This document shows positions 34,491 to 44,368 of a stretch of DNA of 64,000 bases, one piece after another (position 1 is the stretch's first letter; each line of letters begins with the position of its first letter). The notes under the pieces are model-generated. The model searched no databases. It was not told the origin of the DNA and worked only from the letters and a program-made list of their open reading frames with translations. Made by a program: the position numbers and the translations under genes. The stretch is from Mucilaginibacter sp. L196 (lineage in GTDB: Bacteria; Bacteroidota; Bacteroidia; Sphingobacteriales; Sphingobacteriaceae): positions 360,676 to 424,675 of the forward strand of contig NZ_LMUO01000006.1 in the NCBI RefSeq assembly GCF_009765905.1, written 5' to 3'.

Positions 34491-35447
34491 TTAATCCTGT
34501 AGTTTCAATTCCTTTTTAGCCACATTTACCGGCTGCGGAACTTTTACATAATAACCGGTACCATCATACACACGCTTACGCGGATGGCTTTGGCACTCAT
34601 CACTACAGCAACCTTCCATTTTTGTACCGCATTCATCGCATTGGGTAAAATGCTCGTTGCACTCGGGGTTGGCACAGTTAATCATTTTATCGGTAGTAGC
34701 ACCGCAGTTATAGCATTTAGATATGGTCACCGGGTTAACGCTATTTACATCAACCGATAAACGGTTGTCAAATACATAGCATTTACCTTCAAAATCCTTA
34801 CCGCCTGCTTCTTTACCGTATTTTATGATGCCACCATGTAATTGGTATACATCTTTAAACCCTTCGTGCAATAACAGGGCCGATGCTTTTTCGCACTTGA
34901 TGCCACCGGTGCAATAGGTTAATATTTTTTTGTCTTTATACTGAGCCAGCTCATTGATCATCGCCGGAAAATCGCGGAAATTTTCAATATCCAGGGTTAT
35001 GGCGTTGCTGAATTTACCTAAATTATGTTCGTAGTTTGAGCGTACATCCAGCACAATAACATCATCCCGGTTTTTCATCTCCATAAACTCTTTCGGGTCA
35101 AGGTGCTTGCCTGTTTTTGTTTTTGGGTCGATGATCTCAGGATTTCTCAAACCTGAATGCACAATCTCGGATTTATAACGCACATGCATTTTTACAAATG
35201 ATGGCGTTTCTACCTCATCAACCTTAAAATCGATGTTAGCAAAACGAGGATCTGCATGAAGCGTCTCCATGTATTGCTCACAGCTATCAGCAGGGCCTGA
35301 TACGGTACCATTAAGGCCTTCTTCGGCCACAATAATACGCCCGGTTAAACCCAGAGATTTACAAAATTTTAAATGATCGGTAGCAAATTGCTCCGCATCC
35401 GCTATTGTTGAATAACAATAATAGAGTAGTGTTTTATACTTTGTCAT
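34491..35447 (-). CDS. trhO: tRNA uridine(34) hydroxylase TrhO (rhodanese family)
   Basis: A 318-residue protein starting at 35447 (MTKYKTLLYY); the upstream Met at 35468 is less likely. An N-terminal acylphosphatase-like region (GRIIVAEEGLNGTVSG) precedes a rhodanese domain with DVRSNYEH and the active-site loop TYCTGGIKCEKASALL. The C-terminus carries a Cys-rich segment (CYNCGATTDKMINC, HFTQCDECG, GCCSDEC), which probably binds zinc. TrhO uses oxygen to make 5-hydroxyuridine at the tRNA wobble position. A conserved Cys and full length argue for an active enzyme. Confidence 0.9.
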   Translation of the reverse strand: MTKYKTLLYYCYSTIADAEQFATDHLKFCKSLGLTGRIIVAEEGLNGTVSGPADSCEQYMETLHADPRFANIDFKVDEVETPSFVKMHVRYKSEIVHSGLRNPEIIDPKTKTGKHLDPKEFMEMKNRDDVIVLDVRSNYEHNLGKFSNAITLDIENFRDFPAMINELAQYKDKKILTYCTGGIKCEKASALLLHEGFKDVYQLHGGIIKYGKEAGGKDFEGKCYVFDNRLSVDVNSVNPVTISKCYNCGATTDKMINCANPECNEHFTQCDECGTKMEGCCSDECQSHPRKRVYDGTGYYVKVPQPVNVAKKELKLQD

Positions 35448-35508
35448 AATCCATTGATGCCGCTGCAAACGGTGTTAAATGAAGTGCAAAGATAATATTT
35501 TGATTTGT

Positions 35509-35600
35509 GATTTCGGACTTTCGATTTCGAATTTGTGCAGCTACTAACTTAGGACAAGCGAATTACAATTCTAAAATCGTAAATCTAAAATCCGAAATCA
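35509..35600. repeat. inverted repeat between the DUF5686 gene and trhO
   Basis: GATTTCGGACTTT at 35509-35521 pairs imperfectly with AAAATCCGAAATC at 35588-35600. The same AAATCCGAAATCGAAATTCC words occur near 53752, just upstream of rlmD. It may act as a weak terminator or be another interspersed repeat. Confidence 0.5.
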
Positions 35601-35601
35601 T

Positions 35602-38103
35602 TTACCTTATACCATAAAATATCCTAATCCCCTGTATGTATTTCTGGCTCCCTTCGTAAGATACGCCGTAATCAATCCGGAAGATCAATCGCTGTAAGCC
35701 TACATAAAACTCGGAGTAATTCAGTTGGCCTTTTTCGGTTAAATAGTTGGCACCCACAATTTCTTCCAGTTTGAGCTTACGCAGGAATGGTATATTATTT
35801 AATAACACTCCCGAGAAGTTATGCTGGTAATGCGCTTCTATAAATGCATTATCAGTACTAAAAGTATAAAAAGGCAGGAAATGGAAACTACCGACATAGG
35901 TAGGATCGAAAGTGGTACCCTGGTTACCTAAAAAGTGATTATAATCAGGGAAATAAATTTTGCTATTATTAAAGAAATCTCCGGCAGTTACCGAGAATGA
36001 TGAATAACCAAACACCCCTATCGGGATTGCGCTTTGGGCGATGTTTAATGATCCGAAGCTATAATCAACATCAGACCCTAACAGGTTATTTATACCCTGG
36101 CGATAGCTTACCGTAACAACCGGGTATTTTGATGGTAAGTTAATTTTTTGTGTAGGCGTGGTAATATACTGCTGATCAAACGATAACCTGAACGAGGTGA
36201 AAAATGTAAGCGCCTGGTTCTCGGGGAACAATACGGAGCGGTCGTCCGCCGGGGCATCCGGAACGCCGGGAATATCTGATTTCAGCGGGTTGTTTGAGGT
36301 ATATTGCCTGTTGCTAAAAGTTTCGATGTGGTTATATGAGGTATTATATAATTGGGTACGGTCAGCATAACTTAAACTGGTTGTCCACAAAACACCATTG
36401 GCAAGTTCGCGCTGGTAACCAAAGTTACCATACTTCGATTTATAATATTTAACGTAGTTACGCTCGCTTAATAGCGTACTTAAAGTATTAAAATACAGCG
36501 ACCGCGTACCCACATTATTCAAATCCAAAATATCGCTGCCAAAACCACCAAAAAACTTGGCGTTATGGAACGGGTCGTAATTATAATCGCCATTAATATT
36601 AGCGGTAAACATTTTATTGGAAAAGCCATAGCGAACATTAGGCGTGGCATCCCATGATTGAAAATCATTGAGTTTGTGGGAGTATTTAGCTTCAAGATTT
36701 AATCCATATCCTTCAACTGTGTTATAAAAGAATGTTTGAATAAAGGGGTACAGGTAAACAGAATCACGACCGCTTTTATAGGTAGAGCTGTGCCCAAATA
36801 CGATGTATGGCAGAATCAACAACCTGTTATTGGAATGCTGGGCAGAATCGAGATAAGCCTTCGATCGTTTAAGTCTGCTTACACTGTCTTTTTTATAATA
36901 ATCCCTTTGCTCCTGCCAGGTTAAGGGAATAGGACGCTTGGATGCCCAATATGCTGAATCTTTTGTATTTGACGCAGTATCATATTTTAATATCTCCCCT
37001 GTAAAGTAGCGATCCGGAAAATTAGGTTTTAGGTTATAGTTATTATAAATAGCATCATAATATCCCCCAAATTTAAACCCTAATACTTTGCCCGAGAAGG
37101 TATATTGTGCCGATACGGGCTGCCAAACGCTATCTGTTATGGGTATGTATTGCTGACTAACCTCCAGCGTATCAATAAAACTAAGGCCATTATCTTTATT
37201 AGTCAGCATCAAATCAACACTATAAATACGCCAGTCGCCCTCCAGAATATAAATATTGCCTTTAAATGTAGCTGAATGATCCAGCCTTGGCGCAACCTGT
37301 ATCTTATCAATCACGCGCCCATTTTCATTAGTGGTACCAACCAGTTTATACTTGTAATATTTAAATCCGTTGTAAGCCACCGGCGATACAAATCCATGGT
37401 CGCTTACGCCGTTTAGGTAAAATATATTTTTGTAAAAATTAACCTGCAGATCTGATGCTTTATTAAAGCCGAATGTTGGGTTTAAGCCAACTGTTTTAGT
37501 CGCTATAGTAACTTCCTTTATTCTATTTGGTTGCTGAAAGTTGAAGTTTGAAATAGATTCTGTTTGAAATAAAATCCCCCTGCCAAGCGAATCCAGATCG
37601 AGCGTGTTACGCACCTGCCTGCCCATAAAGGCCTTTGGCGCGCCCAATAGGCGTTGCACACCTTTAACATAAGCCGCTACAGAATATTCCTGAACTTCGT
37701 TTAAGTAATATTCGCGTTTGGCTATTACCCGGCGCATAATATCATTCGCGGCAGTATCTGTTTTAAGGCGCTTGCCTTGTACAACCACTGTCTTCAGGTT
37801 AAAAATCTCATCTTCCAACTGCACGTTATGTGCCATATTGCGGTTGACGATAGTTACGCTTTCAACCCGTTCCTTATATCCTACAAAACGATAAATAACA
37901 TGATACGTACCCGGATTTAACTTAAACTGATAGCTGCCGCTCTCATTAGCGGTTGTGCCATAAGTAGTGTTGCGTATATAAACCGAAGTAAAAGATATGG
38001 GGTGGTTTTGAGCATCGGTTACTCTGCCCGAAAGTATATATTGTTGAGCTGATGCCTTAAAAGTAAGCAGTGTTATAAAAACAAATAGTAGTTTTTTCTT
38101 CAT
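35602..38103 (-). CDS. DUF5686 protein with N-terminal carboxypeptidase-regulatory-like domain
   Basis: An 833-residue outer-membrane-type protein. A signal peptide (MKKKLLFVFITLLTFKASAQ) is followed by a CarboxypepD_reg-like Ig domain at about 22-95 (LSGRVTDAQNHPISFTSVYI, GSYQFKLNPGTYHVIYRFVGY). The long body carries DUF5686 features: AANDIMRRVIAKREYYLNEVQEY and the C-terminal beta-barrel ending IDYGVSYEGSQKYIQGIRIFYGIR. The family resembles TonB-associated outer-membrane proteins, but transport or assembly function is unproven. It is transcribed alone, divergent from kbl. Confidence 0.85.
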   Translation of the reverse strand: MKKKLLFVFITLLTFKASAQQYILSGRVTDAQNHPISFTSVYIRNTTYGTTANESGSYQFKLNPGTYHVIYRFVGYKERVESVTIVNRNMAHNVQLEDEIFNLKTVVVQGKRLKTDTAANDIMRRVIAKREYYLNEVQEYSVAAYVKGVQRLLGAPKAFMGRQVRNTLDLDSLGRGILFQTESISNFNFQQPNRIKEVTIATKTVGLNPTFGFNKASDLQVNFYKNIFYLNGVSDHGFVSPVAYNGFKYYKYKLVGTTNENGRVIDKIQVAPRLDHSATFKGNIYILEGDWRIYSVDLMLTNKDNGLSFIDTLEVSQQYIPITDSVWQPVSAQYTFSGKVLGFKFGGYYDAIYNNYNLKPNFPDRYFTGEILKYDTASNTKDSAYWASKRPIPLTWQEQRDYYKKDSVSRLKRSKAYLDSAQHSNNRLLILPYIVFGHSSTYKSGRDSVYLYPFIQTFFYNTVEGYGLNLEAKYSHKLNDFQSWDATPNVRYGFSNKMFTANINGDYNYDPFHNAKFFGGFGSDILDLNNVGTRSLYFNTLSTLLSERNYVKYYKSKYGNFGYQRELANGVLWTTSLSYADRTQLYNTSYNHIETFSNRQYTSNNPLKSDIPGVPDAPADDRSVLFPENQALTFFTSFRLSFDQQYITTPTQKINLPSKYPVVTVSYRQGINNLLGSDVDYSFGSLNIAQSAIPIGVFGYSSFSVTAGDFFNNSKIYFPDYNHFLGNQGTTFDPTYVGSFHFLPFYTFSTDNAFIEAHYQHNFSGVLLNNIPFLRKLKLEEIVGANYLTEKGQLNYSEFYVGLQRLIFRIDYGVSYEGSQKYIQGIRIFYGIR

Positions 38104-38232
38104 GGTAGTCCCTCATAAAATGGATTTACCGCTATAAATGTTTGATTAAGCGTGTAATATATTTTTTAAGATGAATTTAAACTGGCGTTTTGCGGGTTTA
38201 TGCTTAATTTTGCACTCTTTGATAAATTTATT

Positions 38233-39423
38233 ATGTACAACACCTTAAAACCCGTTTTGCAGCAGGAACTTGCCGAGATTGAAAAAGCCGGGCTATACAA
38301 ACGCGAACGCATTATTACCTCGCCGCAAGGCGCTGATATTACCGTGCAAGGCGGCAAAGAAGTAATAAACTTTTGCGCCAACAATTACCTGGGCCTGTCA
38401 TCAAACCCCGAAGTTATTGAGGCTGCTAAAGCTGTGATGGACACGCATGGGTACGGACTATCGTCTGTACGTTTTATTTGCGGCACGCAGGATATACATA
38501 AAGAACTGGAACAAAAGATAGCTGAATTTTTAGGCACCGAAGATACCATACTTTACGCCGCGGCATTTGATGCTAACGGCGGTGTTTTTGAACCTTTATT
38601 CAACGATCAGGATGCTATCATATCTGATGAGTTGAACCACGCATCCATCATTGATGGGGTACGTTTATGCAAAGCCCAACGCCAGCGTTATAAACACGAT
38701 GACATGGCTGATCTGGAAGTTAAACTACAGGAAACAGCCTCTTGCCGCCACCGCATCATCGTTACCGATGGTGCATTCAGCATGGATGGAACCATTGCCC
38801 AGCTGGATAAAATTTGTGAGCTGGCCGAAAAATATAATGCGTTGGTGATGATAGATGAGAGCCATTGCTCAGGTTTTATGGGTAAAACTGGTCGCGGCAC
38901 GCATGAGCATCATAACGTAATGGGTAAAATCGACATTATTACCGGCACTTTAGGTAAGGCCTTAGGCGGTGCATCAGGCGGTTTTACCTCGGGCCGAAAA
39001 GAAATTATTGATATGCTGCGCCAGCGTTCACGCCCGTACTTATTCTCTAATACACTTGCCCCTGCTATTACCGGCGCTTCCATAGCGGTGTTGAATATGT
39101 TGAGTAAAACCACAGATCTGCGTGATAAACTGGAAAAAAACACACTTTATTTCCGCAAAAAAATGACGGAAGTGGGCTTCGATATAAAACCGGGTGTACA
39201 CCCCATTGTACCGGTTATGCTTTATGATGCTAAATTAGCCCAGGAATTTGCCGCTAAAATGCTTGATGAAGGTATTTACGTTATCGGTTTTTATTATCCG
39301 GTAGTACCACAAGGCAAGGCACGTATCCGCGTACAAATATCTGCCGCGCACGAACTGGAGCATCTGGATAAAGCTATTGCCGCATTCAGCAAAGTAGGTA
39401 AAGAATTAGGAGTGTTAAAATAA
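38233..39423 (+). CDS. kbl: glycine C-acetyltransferase (2-amino-3-ketobutyrate CoA ligase)
   Basis: A 396-residue PLP enzyme that splits 2-amino-3-ketobutyrate with CoA into glycine and acetyl-CoA in threonine breakdown. I start at 38233 ([13 protein letters not shown]), which matches the family; the earlier start at 38200 is not conserved-looking. Motifs are [47 protein letters not shown] and the Schiff-base Lys in [13 protein letters not shown]. threonine dehydrogenase (tdh) is not adjacent. The gene is monocistronic and ends at a family A repeat. Confidence 0.95.
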   Translation: MYNTLKPVLQQELAEIEKAGLYKRERIITSPQGADITVQGGKEVINFCANNYLGLSSNPEVIEAAKAVMDTHGYGLSSVRFICGTQDIHKELEQKIAEFLGTEDTILYAAAFDANGGVFEPLFNDQDAIISDELNHASIIDGVRLCKAQRQRYKHDDMADLEVKLQETASCRHRIIVTDGAFSMDGTIAQLDKICELAEKYNALVMIDESHCSGFMGKTGRGTHEHHNVMGKIDIITGTLGKALGGASGGFTSGRKEIIDMLRQRSRPYLFSNTLAPAITGASIAVLNMLSKTTDLRDKLEKNTLYFRKKMTEVGFDIKPGVHPIVPVMLYDAKLAQEFAAKMLDEGIYVIGFYYPVVPQGKARIRVQISAAHELEHLDKAIAAFSKVGKELGVLK

Positions 39424-39430
39424 TCCCTTA

Positions 39431-39515
39431 TGTCATTGCGAGCGATAGCGTGGCAATCGCGAACTTTACATAACCATCTTGCGTACGTGCGATTGCTTCG
39501 TACCTCGCAATGACA
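39431..39515. repeat. palindromic interspersed repeat, family A copy (kbl-pheS spacer)
   Basis: TGTCATTGCGAGCGATAGCG on the left and a right arm ending GTACCTCGCAATGACA. The left inner arm differs from other copies without matching change on the right, so this copy is partly decayed. Confidence 0.8.
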
Positions 39516-39554
39516 ATAGTTTAATAATTTATATAAATTGCTTGTTTTAAGATA

Positions 39555-40589
39555 ATGCAAGAAAAAATAGACCAATATACCGCTGAGATCAACGCTTTTT
39601 CACCGGCTAATGCTGATGAGTTGGAAACCTTCCGTATCAAATTTTTAGGTACCAAAGGATTGATCAAAGATCTGTTCGAAGAATTTAAAATAGTCGGGCC
39701 TGAAGAGAAACGCATTTTCGGTAAAGTACTTAACCAGTTTAAACAACTGGCCGAAGCAAAATATAATGATCTGAAAGAAAATCTTACTTCTGAAGTGTCA
39801 ACTTCGAAGTCAGAAGTCGACCTTACACTTCCCGGTGATGGTTTAAACCTTGGCTCTCGTCACCCGCTTACTTTGGTGCGTACCGAGATCATCGATATTT
39901 ATAAAAGATTAGGTTTCGTAGTTGCCGAAGGCCCTGAAATTGAAGATGATTGGCATAACTTCTCTGCCCTTAATTTCCCTGAAGAACACCCCGCACGTGA
40001 TATGCAGGATACCTTCTTCATTAAAAAGAATAGCGGTCAGGATGATATTGCGTTGCGCACGCATACCTCATCGGTACAGGTACGTATGATGGAGATGGGC
40101 AAGCCACCGTTCCGCGCTATTATGCCGGGCAGGGTTTACCGTAACGAGGCTATTTCAGCACGTGCACACTGCTTTTTTCACCAGGTAGAAGGTTTATATG
40201 TAGATGAAAATGTATCATTTGCCGATTTGAAACAGACACTATACCACTTTGTACAGGAGCTTTATGGCGAAGGCACCAAAGTACGCTTCAGGCCATCGTA
40301 CTTCCCATTCACCGAACCATCGGCAGAAATGGATATTTCCTGCACCATTTGTAAAGGCGCAGGCTGTAATATGTGTAAGTACACCGGTTGGGTAGAGATT
40401 TTAGGCTGCGGCATGGTTGATCCTAATGTATTGGAAAACTGCGGGATAGACAGTAAGAAATTCACCGGCTTCGCTTTTGGCATGGGTATAGAAAGAATTG
40501 CCAACTTAAAATATGTTATACGTGATTTGCGTTTATTCTCTGAGAACGATGTTCGTTTCTTAAAACAATTCCAAACAGAGATAATATGA
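39555..40589 (+). CDS. pheS: phenylalanyl-tRNA synthetase alpha subunit
   Basis: A 344-residue class II synthetase catalytic subunit that charges tRNA-Phe as part of an alpha2-beta2 enzyme. An N-terminal coiled coil (1-85) binds tRNA. Class II motifs follow: RHPLTLVRTEIIDIYKRLGF, motif 2 in FRAIMPGRVYRNEAISARAH, and motif 3 in GFAFGMGIERIANLKY. A Cys-rich insert (CTICKGAGCNMCKYTGW) is found in many PheS. pheT is not adjacent. The next gene starts inside its last codons (four-base overlap). Confidence 0.96.
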   Translation: MQEKIDQYTAEINAFSPANADELETFRIKFLGTKGLIKDLFEEFKIVGPEEKRIFGKVLNQFKQLAEAKYNDLKENLTSEVSTSKSEVDLTLPGDGLNLGSRHPLTLVRTEIIDIYKRLGFVVAEGPEIEDDWHNFSALNFPEEHPARDMQDTFFIKKNSGQDDIALRTHTSSVQVRMMEMGKPPFRAIMPGRVYRNEAISARAHCFFHQVEGLYVDENVSFADLKQTLYHFVQELYGEGTKVRFRPSYFPFTEPSAEMDISCTICKGAGCNMCKYTGWVEILGCGMVDPNVLENCGIDSKKFTGFAFGMGIERIANLKYVIRDLRLFSENDVRFLKQFQTEII

Positions 40590-40999
40590 AGTTAATTTAC
40601 GCATTTGCTACTATGGCCGTACTGTTTTCATCATGCGGTAAAAACTCCGACCCCATTCCAAATGTGGCCGTAAATTTTGAAGCCCCGTTAACAGATCCCC
40701 GCCTGGCGGGACTTACAGCCGGTGGCGGTGTAGTATTTTTGGCGAATTATGGTGTAGCTGGCATAATCCTGTATCATGAGCCCGATGGCAGCTATGCAGC
40801 TTATGACCGTTGCAGCAGTTATCAACCTGAAAAAAAATGCGCGGTAACACTTGACTCTGACCACTTAACGGTTACTGACCCATGCAGTGGATCAAAGTTT
40901 TCACTGGCCGATGGTAGCCCCGTTAAAGCTCCTGCTACGTATTCACTTAAATCATATTATGTAACTGTCGCTAATTATGAGATATTTGTATCAAACTGA
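40586..40999 (+). CDS. Rieske-like lipoprotein lacking cluster ligands
   Basis: A 137-residue lipoprotein with a lipobox ending in Cys17 (FSSCG). The C-terminal half follows the Rieske ferredoxin outline: YAAYDRCSSYQPEKKCAVTL, VTDPCSGSKFSLADGSPVKAPA and TYSLKSYYVTV. In a true Rieske protein each Cys pairs with a His (Cys-x-His, Cys-x2-His). Here the partners are Ser, so a 2Fe-2S cluster is unlikely. Four Cys remain and could form disulfides. It overlaps pheS by four bases and precedes a TetR gene by 3 bp. Function unknown. Confidence 0.6.
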   Translation: MKLIYAFATMAVLFSSCGKNSDPIPNVAVNFEAPLTDPRLAGLTAGGGVVFLANYGVAGIILYHEPDGSYAAYDRCSSYQPEKKCAVTLDSDHLTVTDPCSGSKFSLADGSPVKAPATYSLKSYYVTVANYEIFVSN

Positions 41000-41002
41000 T
41001 GC

Positions 41003-41584
41003 ATGGAAGCTGATAAAATAAAGGAAAGTATTAAACGGGCTGCTCAGGAGCTCTTCAGAAAGTTCGGTTACCATAAAACCAGCGTTAACGAGATAGCTAA
41101 GAAAGCCAAAATTGCCAAAGCCACTATTTACAAGTATTTTGATAGTAAAGAGGCTGTTCTGCACGCCCTATTAATGGACTATATCAAAGTAAGTGTTGAC
41201 GATTTGATACACGTTAACACCGCCGACATGGGCGAAGAAGCGCAGCTTAACAACCTGATCATGAAGACCTGTCGCCTTTCCTACACCATCTGTAACGAAT
41301 TCATCGGCTGGGATTTCATTCGTGAATCAACCAACTCGCAGGAGTTCCTTAAAAGATTATCAAACGAATTGGAGGACTTGTTGATCCATGCCTTTTCGCA
41401 GTTAAACGGCATCCGCAAGCACGAAGCTTACTTGCAAAAACTACGTTTTTTGGTTAAATGCAGCAAAAGCATCGTTTTCAGCTTCGCATTTACCTCAGTT
41501 AGCGATTCCGATATACGCAAAAACTTCGTATCCTTTCAAAAAGAGATACTCCCTTACCTGGTTAAAGCTGCCATCACTATTTAA
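41003..41584 (+). CDS. TetR/AcrR family transcriptional regulator
   Basis: A 193-residue repressor-type protein. The N-terminal helix-turn-helix is at about residues 8-55: AAQELFRKFGYHKTSVNEIAKKAKIAKATIYKYFDSKEAVL. The C-terminal ligand domain (CNEFIGWDFIRESTNSQEF and beyond) is not diagnostic. It lies 3 bp downstream of the Rieske-like lipoprotein gene and is likely co-transcribed with pheS and that gene, which is an unusual place for a TetR. Target genes are unknown. Confidence 0.9.
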   Translation: MEADKIKESIKRAAQELFRKFGYHKTSVNEIAKKAKIAKATIYKYFDSKEAVLHALLMDYIKVSVDDLIHVNTADMGEEAQLNNLIMKTCRLSYTICNEFIGWDFIRESTNSQEFLKRLSNELEDLLIHAFSQLNGIRKHEAYLQKLRFLVKCSKSIVFSFAFTSVSDSDIRKNFVSFQKEILPYLVKAAITI

Positions 41585-41625
41585 TAGTTGTACTGCACAG
41601 TAGTACTTGAGTTAGGTGTAGTGGC

Positions 41626-41692
41626 TGTCATCCTGCATAGTCGAAGGGTTAGCGCAGAGGCCCGCCCACATACTTCGACTACGCTCAGTATG
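41626..41692. repeat. degenerate family B palindrome
   Basis: GCTGTCATCCTGCATAGTCG on the left and ATACTTCGACTACGCTCAGT on the right. The arms have drifted from each other and from the intact copies. Found in the spacer after the TetR gene. Confidence 0.65.
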
Positions 41693-41841
41693 CCCCCCCC
41701 TTTGATTTTTCCGAATATCTCCTATGATAAAAATACCCACCACAGGCTGAATCCAATAAATTCTCCCTGCTGACAAACCTCTGTCAGCACTATTACCAAT
41801 TTAATTCCCGAAATTTGGAGGGTACCGAAACAATCACCGCA

Positions 41842-42852
41842 ATGACAATATCACCCGCCGCCGTACACAAAAACATCTGGTTCGCTTTATTAAGCGCACT
41901 TTGTATCCTTGCAATCGGATTATTCCTCATGCACAAAGTCGCCCCGCTTCATCAGGACGCGGTAGCCAGCGGTTTCCTGTTCGATATGGTGATTACATTC
42001 CCGGTTGCATGGTATTTTTTGGTGATCCGTCCGCTTAAACTGCGTAAGTGGAGTATCTTATTGGTTATAACTTGTTGCTGCACGGTAGCCTATCTTATTC
42101 TGCCTGCCCATCAACGCCACTATATTTTGCAGCTACGCGAATTGATCGCCCTGCCCGAAGTTACCCTGCTCATCTACACCCTCAGCAAAATCAGGCATAT
42201 CAGGCGCGAATACTGCCAGTTGCAAGCCACCCTGCCCGATGTAGCCTACAACCTGCCCCAAAGCATGGCCACCGTAATGGGCAATACCACCGCGATAAAA
42301 ATAATCGCTTCTGAACTTACCATATTATGTTTCGGCCTCTTCTTCTGGAAGAAACAACCGGCCATAACCGCATCCCACCGCTTCAGCATCCACCGAGAAA
42401 TTGCTTATGCCAGCCTTTTCGGGGTAATCATATCTGTTTGCGCTATTGAGCTGGTTGCCTTCCACCTGTTCTTATTACATTACAGCCACATCACCGCATT
42501 TATCGTAACCATCCTCAGCATATACGGCACCCTATTCCTCATCGGCGATTTCGCCGCCATCATCCAAAGCCCTGTGCTTATCCTGCAAGATCAAATATTA
42601 CTCCGCACCGGCCTCCGCTGGCGTGCATTGGTCGATACCAGTAACATCGCCTCCACCCAAAAAGTAACCGACAGCTTTGAACCCGCCCCATCCTGCTTCA
42701 ACGGCGGACTTATGAAAAACCGTGTAAACATCCTATTCACCTTCACCCAACCTATACAAATAGAGCGACTGTACCGTAAACCCATCACCACCACCCAAAT
42801 AGTAATGACTATTGATGAGGCAGAAGAATTAATGGCGGTAATTAGGGCTTGA
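41842..42852 (+). CDS. polytopic membrane protein, function unknown
   Basis: A 336-residue protein from the ATG at 41842; a TTG at 41815 would add nine residues, and GGAGGG about 20 bases upstream of the ATG is a weak ribosome-binding candidate. Six to seven hydrophobic helices fill residues 10-255. The last 90 residues are soluble and look like a PH-like domain (ILLRTGLRWRALVDTSNIAS, MTIDEAEELMAVIRA). Family not recognised. It is Pro- and His-rich at the loops, and a half-copy of a family B repeat follows. Confidence 0.6.
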   Translation: MTISPAAVHKNIWFALLSALCILAIGLFLMHKVAPLHQDAVASGFLFDMVITFPVAWYFLVIRPLKLRKWSILLVITCCCTVAYLILPAHQRHYILQLRELIALPEVTLLIYTLSKIRHIRREYCQLQATLPDVAYNLPQSMATVMGNTTAIKIIASELTILCFGLFFWKKQPAITASHRFSIHREIAYASLFGVIISVCAIELVAFHLFLLHYSHITAFIVTILSIYGTLFLIGDFAAIIQSPVLILQDQILLRTGLRWRALVDTSNIASTQKVTDSFEPAPSCFNGGLMKNRVNILFTFTQPIQIERLYRKPITTTQIVMTIDEAEELMAVIRA

Positions 42853-42872
42853 AATGATAAAAGAACGGGGCC

Positions 42873-42909
42873 GTCATGCAGCGTAGTCGAAGTATGAGCG
42901 CAAAGGCCT
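42873..42909. repeat. half-copy of a family B repeat
   Basis: CGTCATGCAGCGTAGTCGAA GTATGAGCG and the centre CAAAGGCC are present, but the right arm is absent, so the palindrome is truncated. Confidence 0.6.
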
Positions 42910-42978
42910 AACCGCCTAATTGAAGTAAATAAGATTTACGAAGTTTTAAAAACTTCGTAAATCTGACAGAGCTGTTGA

Positions 42979-43836
42979 TTAAGTCGTTTCCGCCAATTTC
43001 AACACCCGTTTCCGTAAAACGGAAGGTCTTGATTTATGGTGCTTATTAAAGTAATTTGATAGGTGGCTTTCGTCAGTAAAGCCAAATTCGGCGGCTATTT
43101 GTTTCATATTAACCTGCCCGCTGTTTATTCGCTTTTCAATAAGCTTTGTACGGTAGTTGTTGATGTAATCGCGATAAGTGATCTCAAAGTTTCGTTTAAA
43201 ATAACCGCTGAAATAATTTATGGATATATTAAAATGCTCCGCCACATGCCTGGCCTGGTATTTTTGCGGATCGTAAATATTTTCGTGCAGATATGAAATA
43301 AGCGCTTCCTTTTTTGGCAAACCATTATCAATGCGCTCGTCAAGTTTTAGGATAACCTCTTTTATCAACCCAAAAATCGATAGCAATTGCTGGTACACAA
43401 AAGGCGATGATGCTGGGTTTTTATATTTATTGTATAAAATAATATTGTCTATAGCGTTGTGCAATATTGTTTTATACGGCTCCTCAAACTCAAGTTTAAT
43501 CTCTTTTAATAATTTTTGTCGCATCACCAGTTCGGGCACTATGGTAAAGGATTCGTTAAAAGATGTATGGCTCTGATGCTTAAAATAGCTATCCGTAAAC
43601 TTGATCATAATGAACCGGGTAATTTCATTTATCCGGAAATGGTGCTGATCCTCCTGCGATATCACAAACAGATCACCAGCGCTATAAGGCATACTGATGT
43701 CATTAAGTACATGCACCCCATTGCCTGAATAGATGTACACCAGCTCATAATAAGTATGCGCGTGAACAGGCAGGTGATAAACCATCTCTTCAAAATCGCT
43801 GACTAGTAAGGTATCGTATTGCTTTAACCTGCTCAT
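42979..43836 (-). CDS. AraC family transcriptional regulator with cupin-like sensor
   Basis: A 285-residue regulator started at 43836 (MSRLKQYDTL); the reading from 43851 uses TTG. The N-terminal cupin-type domain includes LPVHAHTYYELVYIYSGNGVHVL and DQHHFRINE. The C-terminal two helix-turn-helices are RHVAEHFNISINYFSGYFKRNFEITYRDYIN and MKQIAAEFGFTDESHLSNYFNKHHKSRPSVLRKR. AraC proteins with this layout usually sense small molecules such as sugars. It is divergent from the winged-helix-like gene at 43932, with 95 bp between. Confidence 0.9.
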   Translation of the reverse strand: MSRLKQYDTLLVSDFEEMVYHLPVHAHTYYELVYIYSGNGVHVLNDISMPYSAGDLFVISQEDQHHFRINEITRFIMIKFTDSYFKHQSHTSFNESFTIVPELVMRQKLLKEIKLEFEEPYKTILHNAIDNIILYNKYKNPASSPFVYQQLLSIFGLIKEVILKLDERIDNGLPKKEALISYLHENIYDPQKYQARHVAEHFNISINYFSGYFKRNFEITYRDYINNYRTKLIEKRINSGQVNMKQIAAEFGFTDESHLSNYFNKHHKSRPSVLRKRVLKLAETT

Positions 43837-43931
43837 GCTATAAATATACAAGTTAATATCAAATTAGTACAAGTATAAGATTATCAATAAAACTGAACTT
43901 TGTATACGTTCACTCATCAATTTTATACCCC

Positions 43932-44306
43932 ATGACCACATATTATTATCAGCCGTTACCCGATCTTCCCCAATCATTGCTAACCTATTTTACTCAGCAA
44001 GGTTACCCACTCTCACTTAAAAAAAAGTATATCATAGCGCAGATATTAGCTTTAAACACAGATACAGATATTGACCTGTTGTTATATAAAATAGGCGCTT
44101 ATTGCAGCAGTATAAGCCGCTCAAGTGTTTACCTGGTATTACAATGGATGGTTGCCAATGATTTGGCAATAAAAACCGTTTATAACGATGATCTGAAAGT
44201 TTATTATAAAGCGAATACTGAAAAGTTAATCAGCATGCATTTACCCCCCTTGGTAGAGGTGGCCGATTTTGAGCCTCGCTCTCACTCCTTTGTAACGGGC
44301 GTTTAA
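43932..44306 (+). CDS. small winged-helix protein, Fur-N-terminal-like
   Basis: A 124-residue protein. YFTQQGYPLSLKKKYIIAQILAL, followed by SISRSSVYLVLQWMVANDLAIK, has the spacing of the Fur family DNA-binding domain, where the second part corresponds to the recognition helix IS-x2-TVYR-x-L. The Fur metal-binding and dimerisation domain is missing, and the only Cys is in AYCSS. It may be a truncated or specialised regulator. The assignment is tentative; it is not recognised by name. Divergent from the AraC gene. Confidence 0.45.
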   Translation: MTTYYYQPLPDLPQSLLTYFTQQGYPLSLKKKYIIAQILALNTDTDIDLLLYKIGAYCSSISRSSVYLVLQWMVANDLAIKTVYNDDLKVYYKANTEKLISMHLPPLVEVADFEPRSHSFVTGV

Positions 44307-44368
44307 AGGTTTATACCGATTAAGTATTTGTAATCAGCTAACAATATATATTTGCGCAAGCATTTCAT

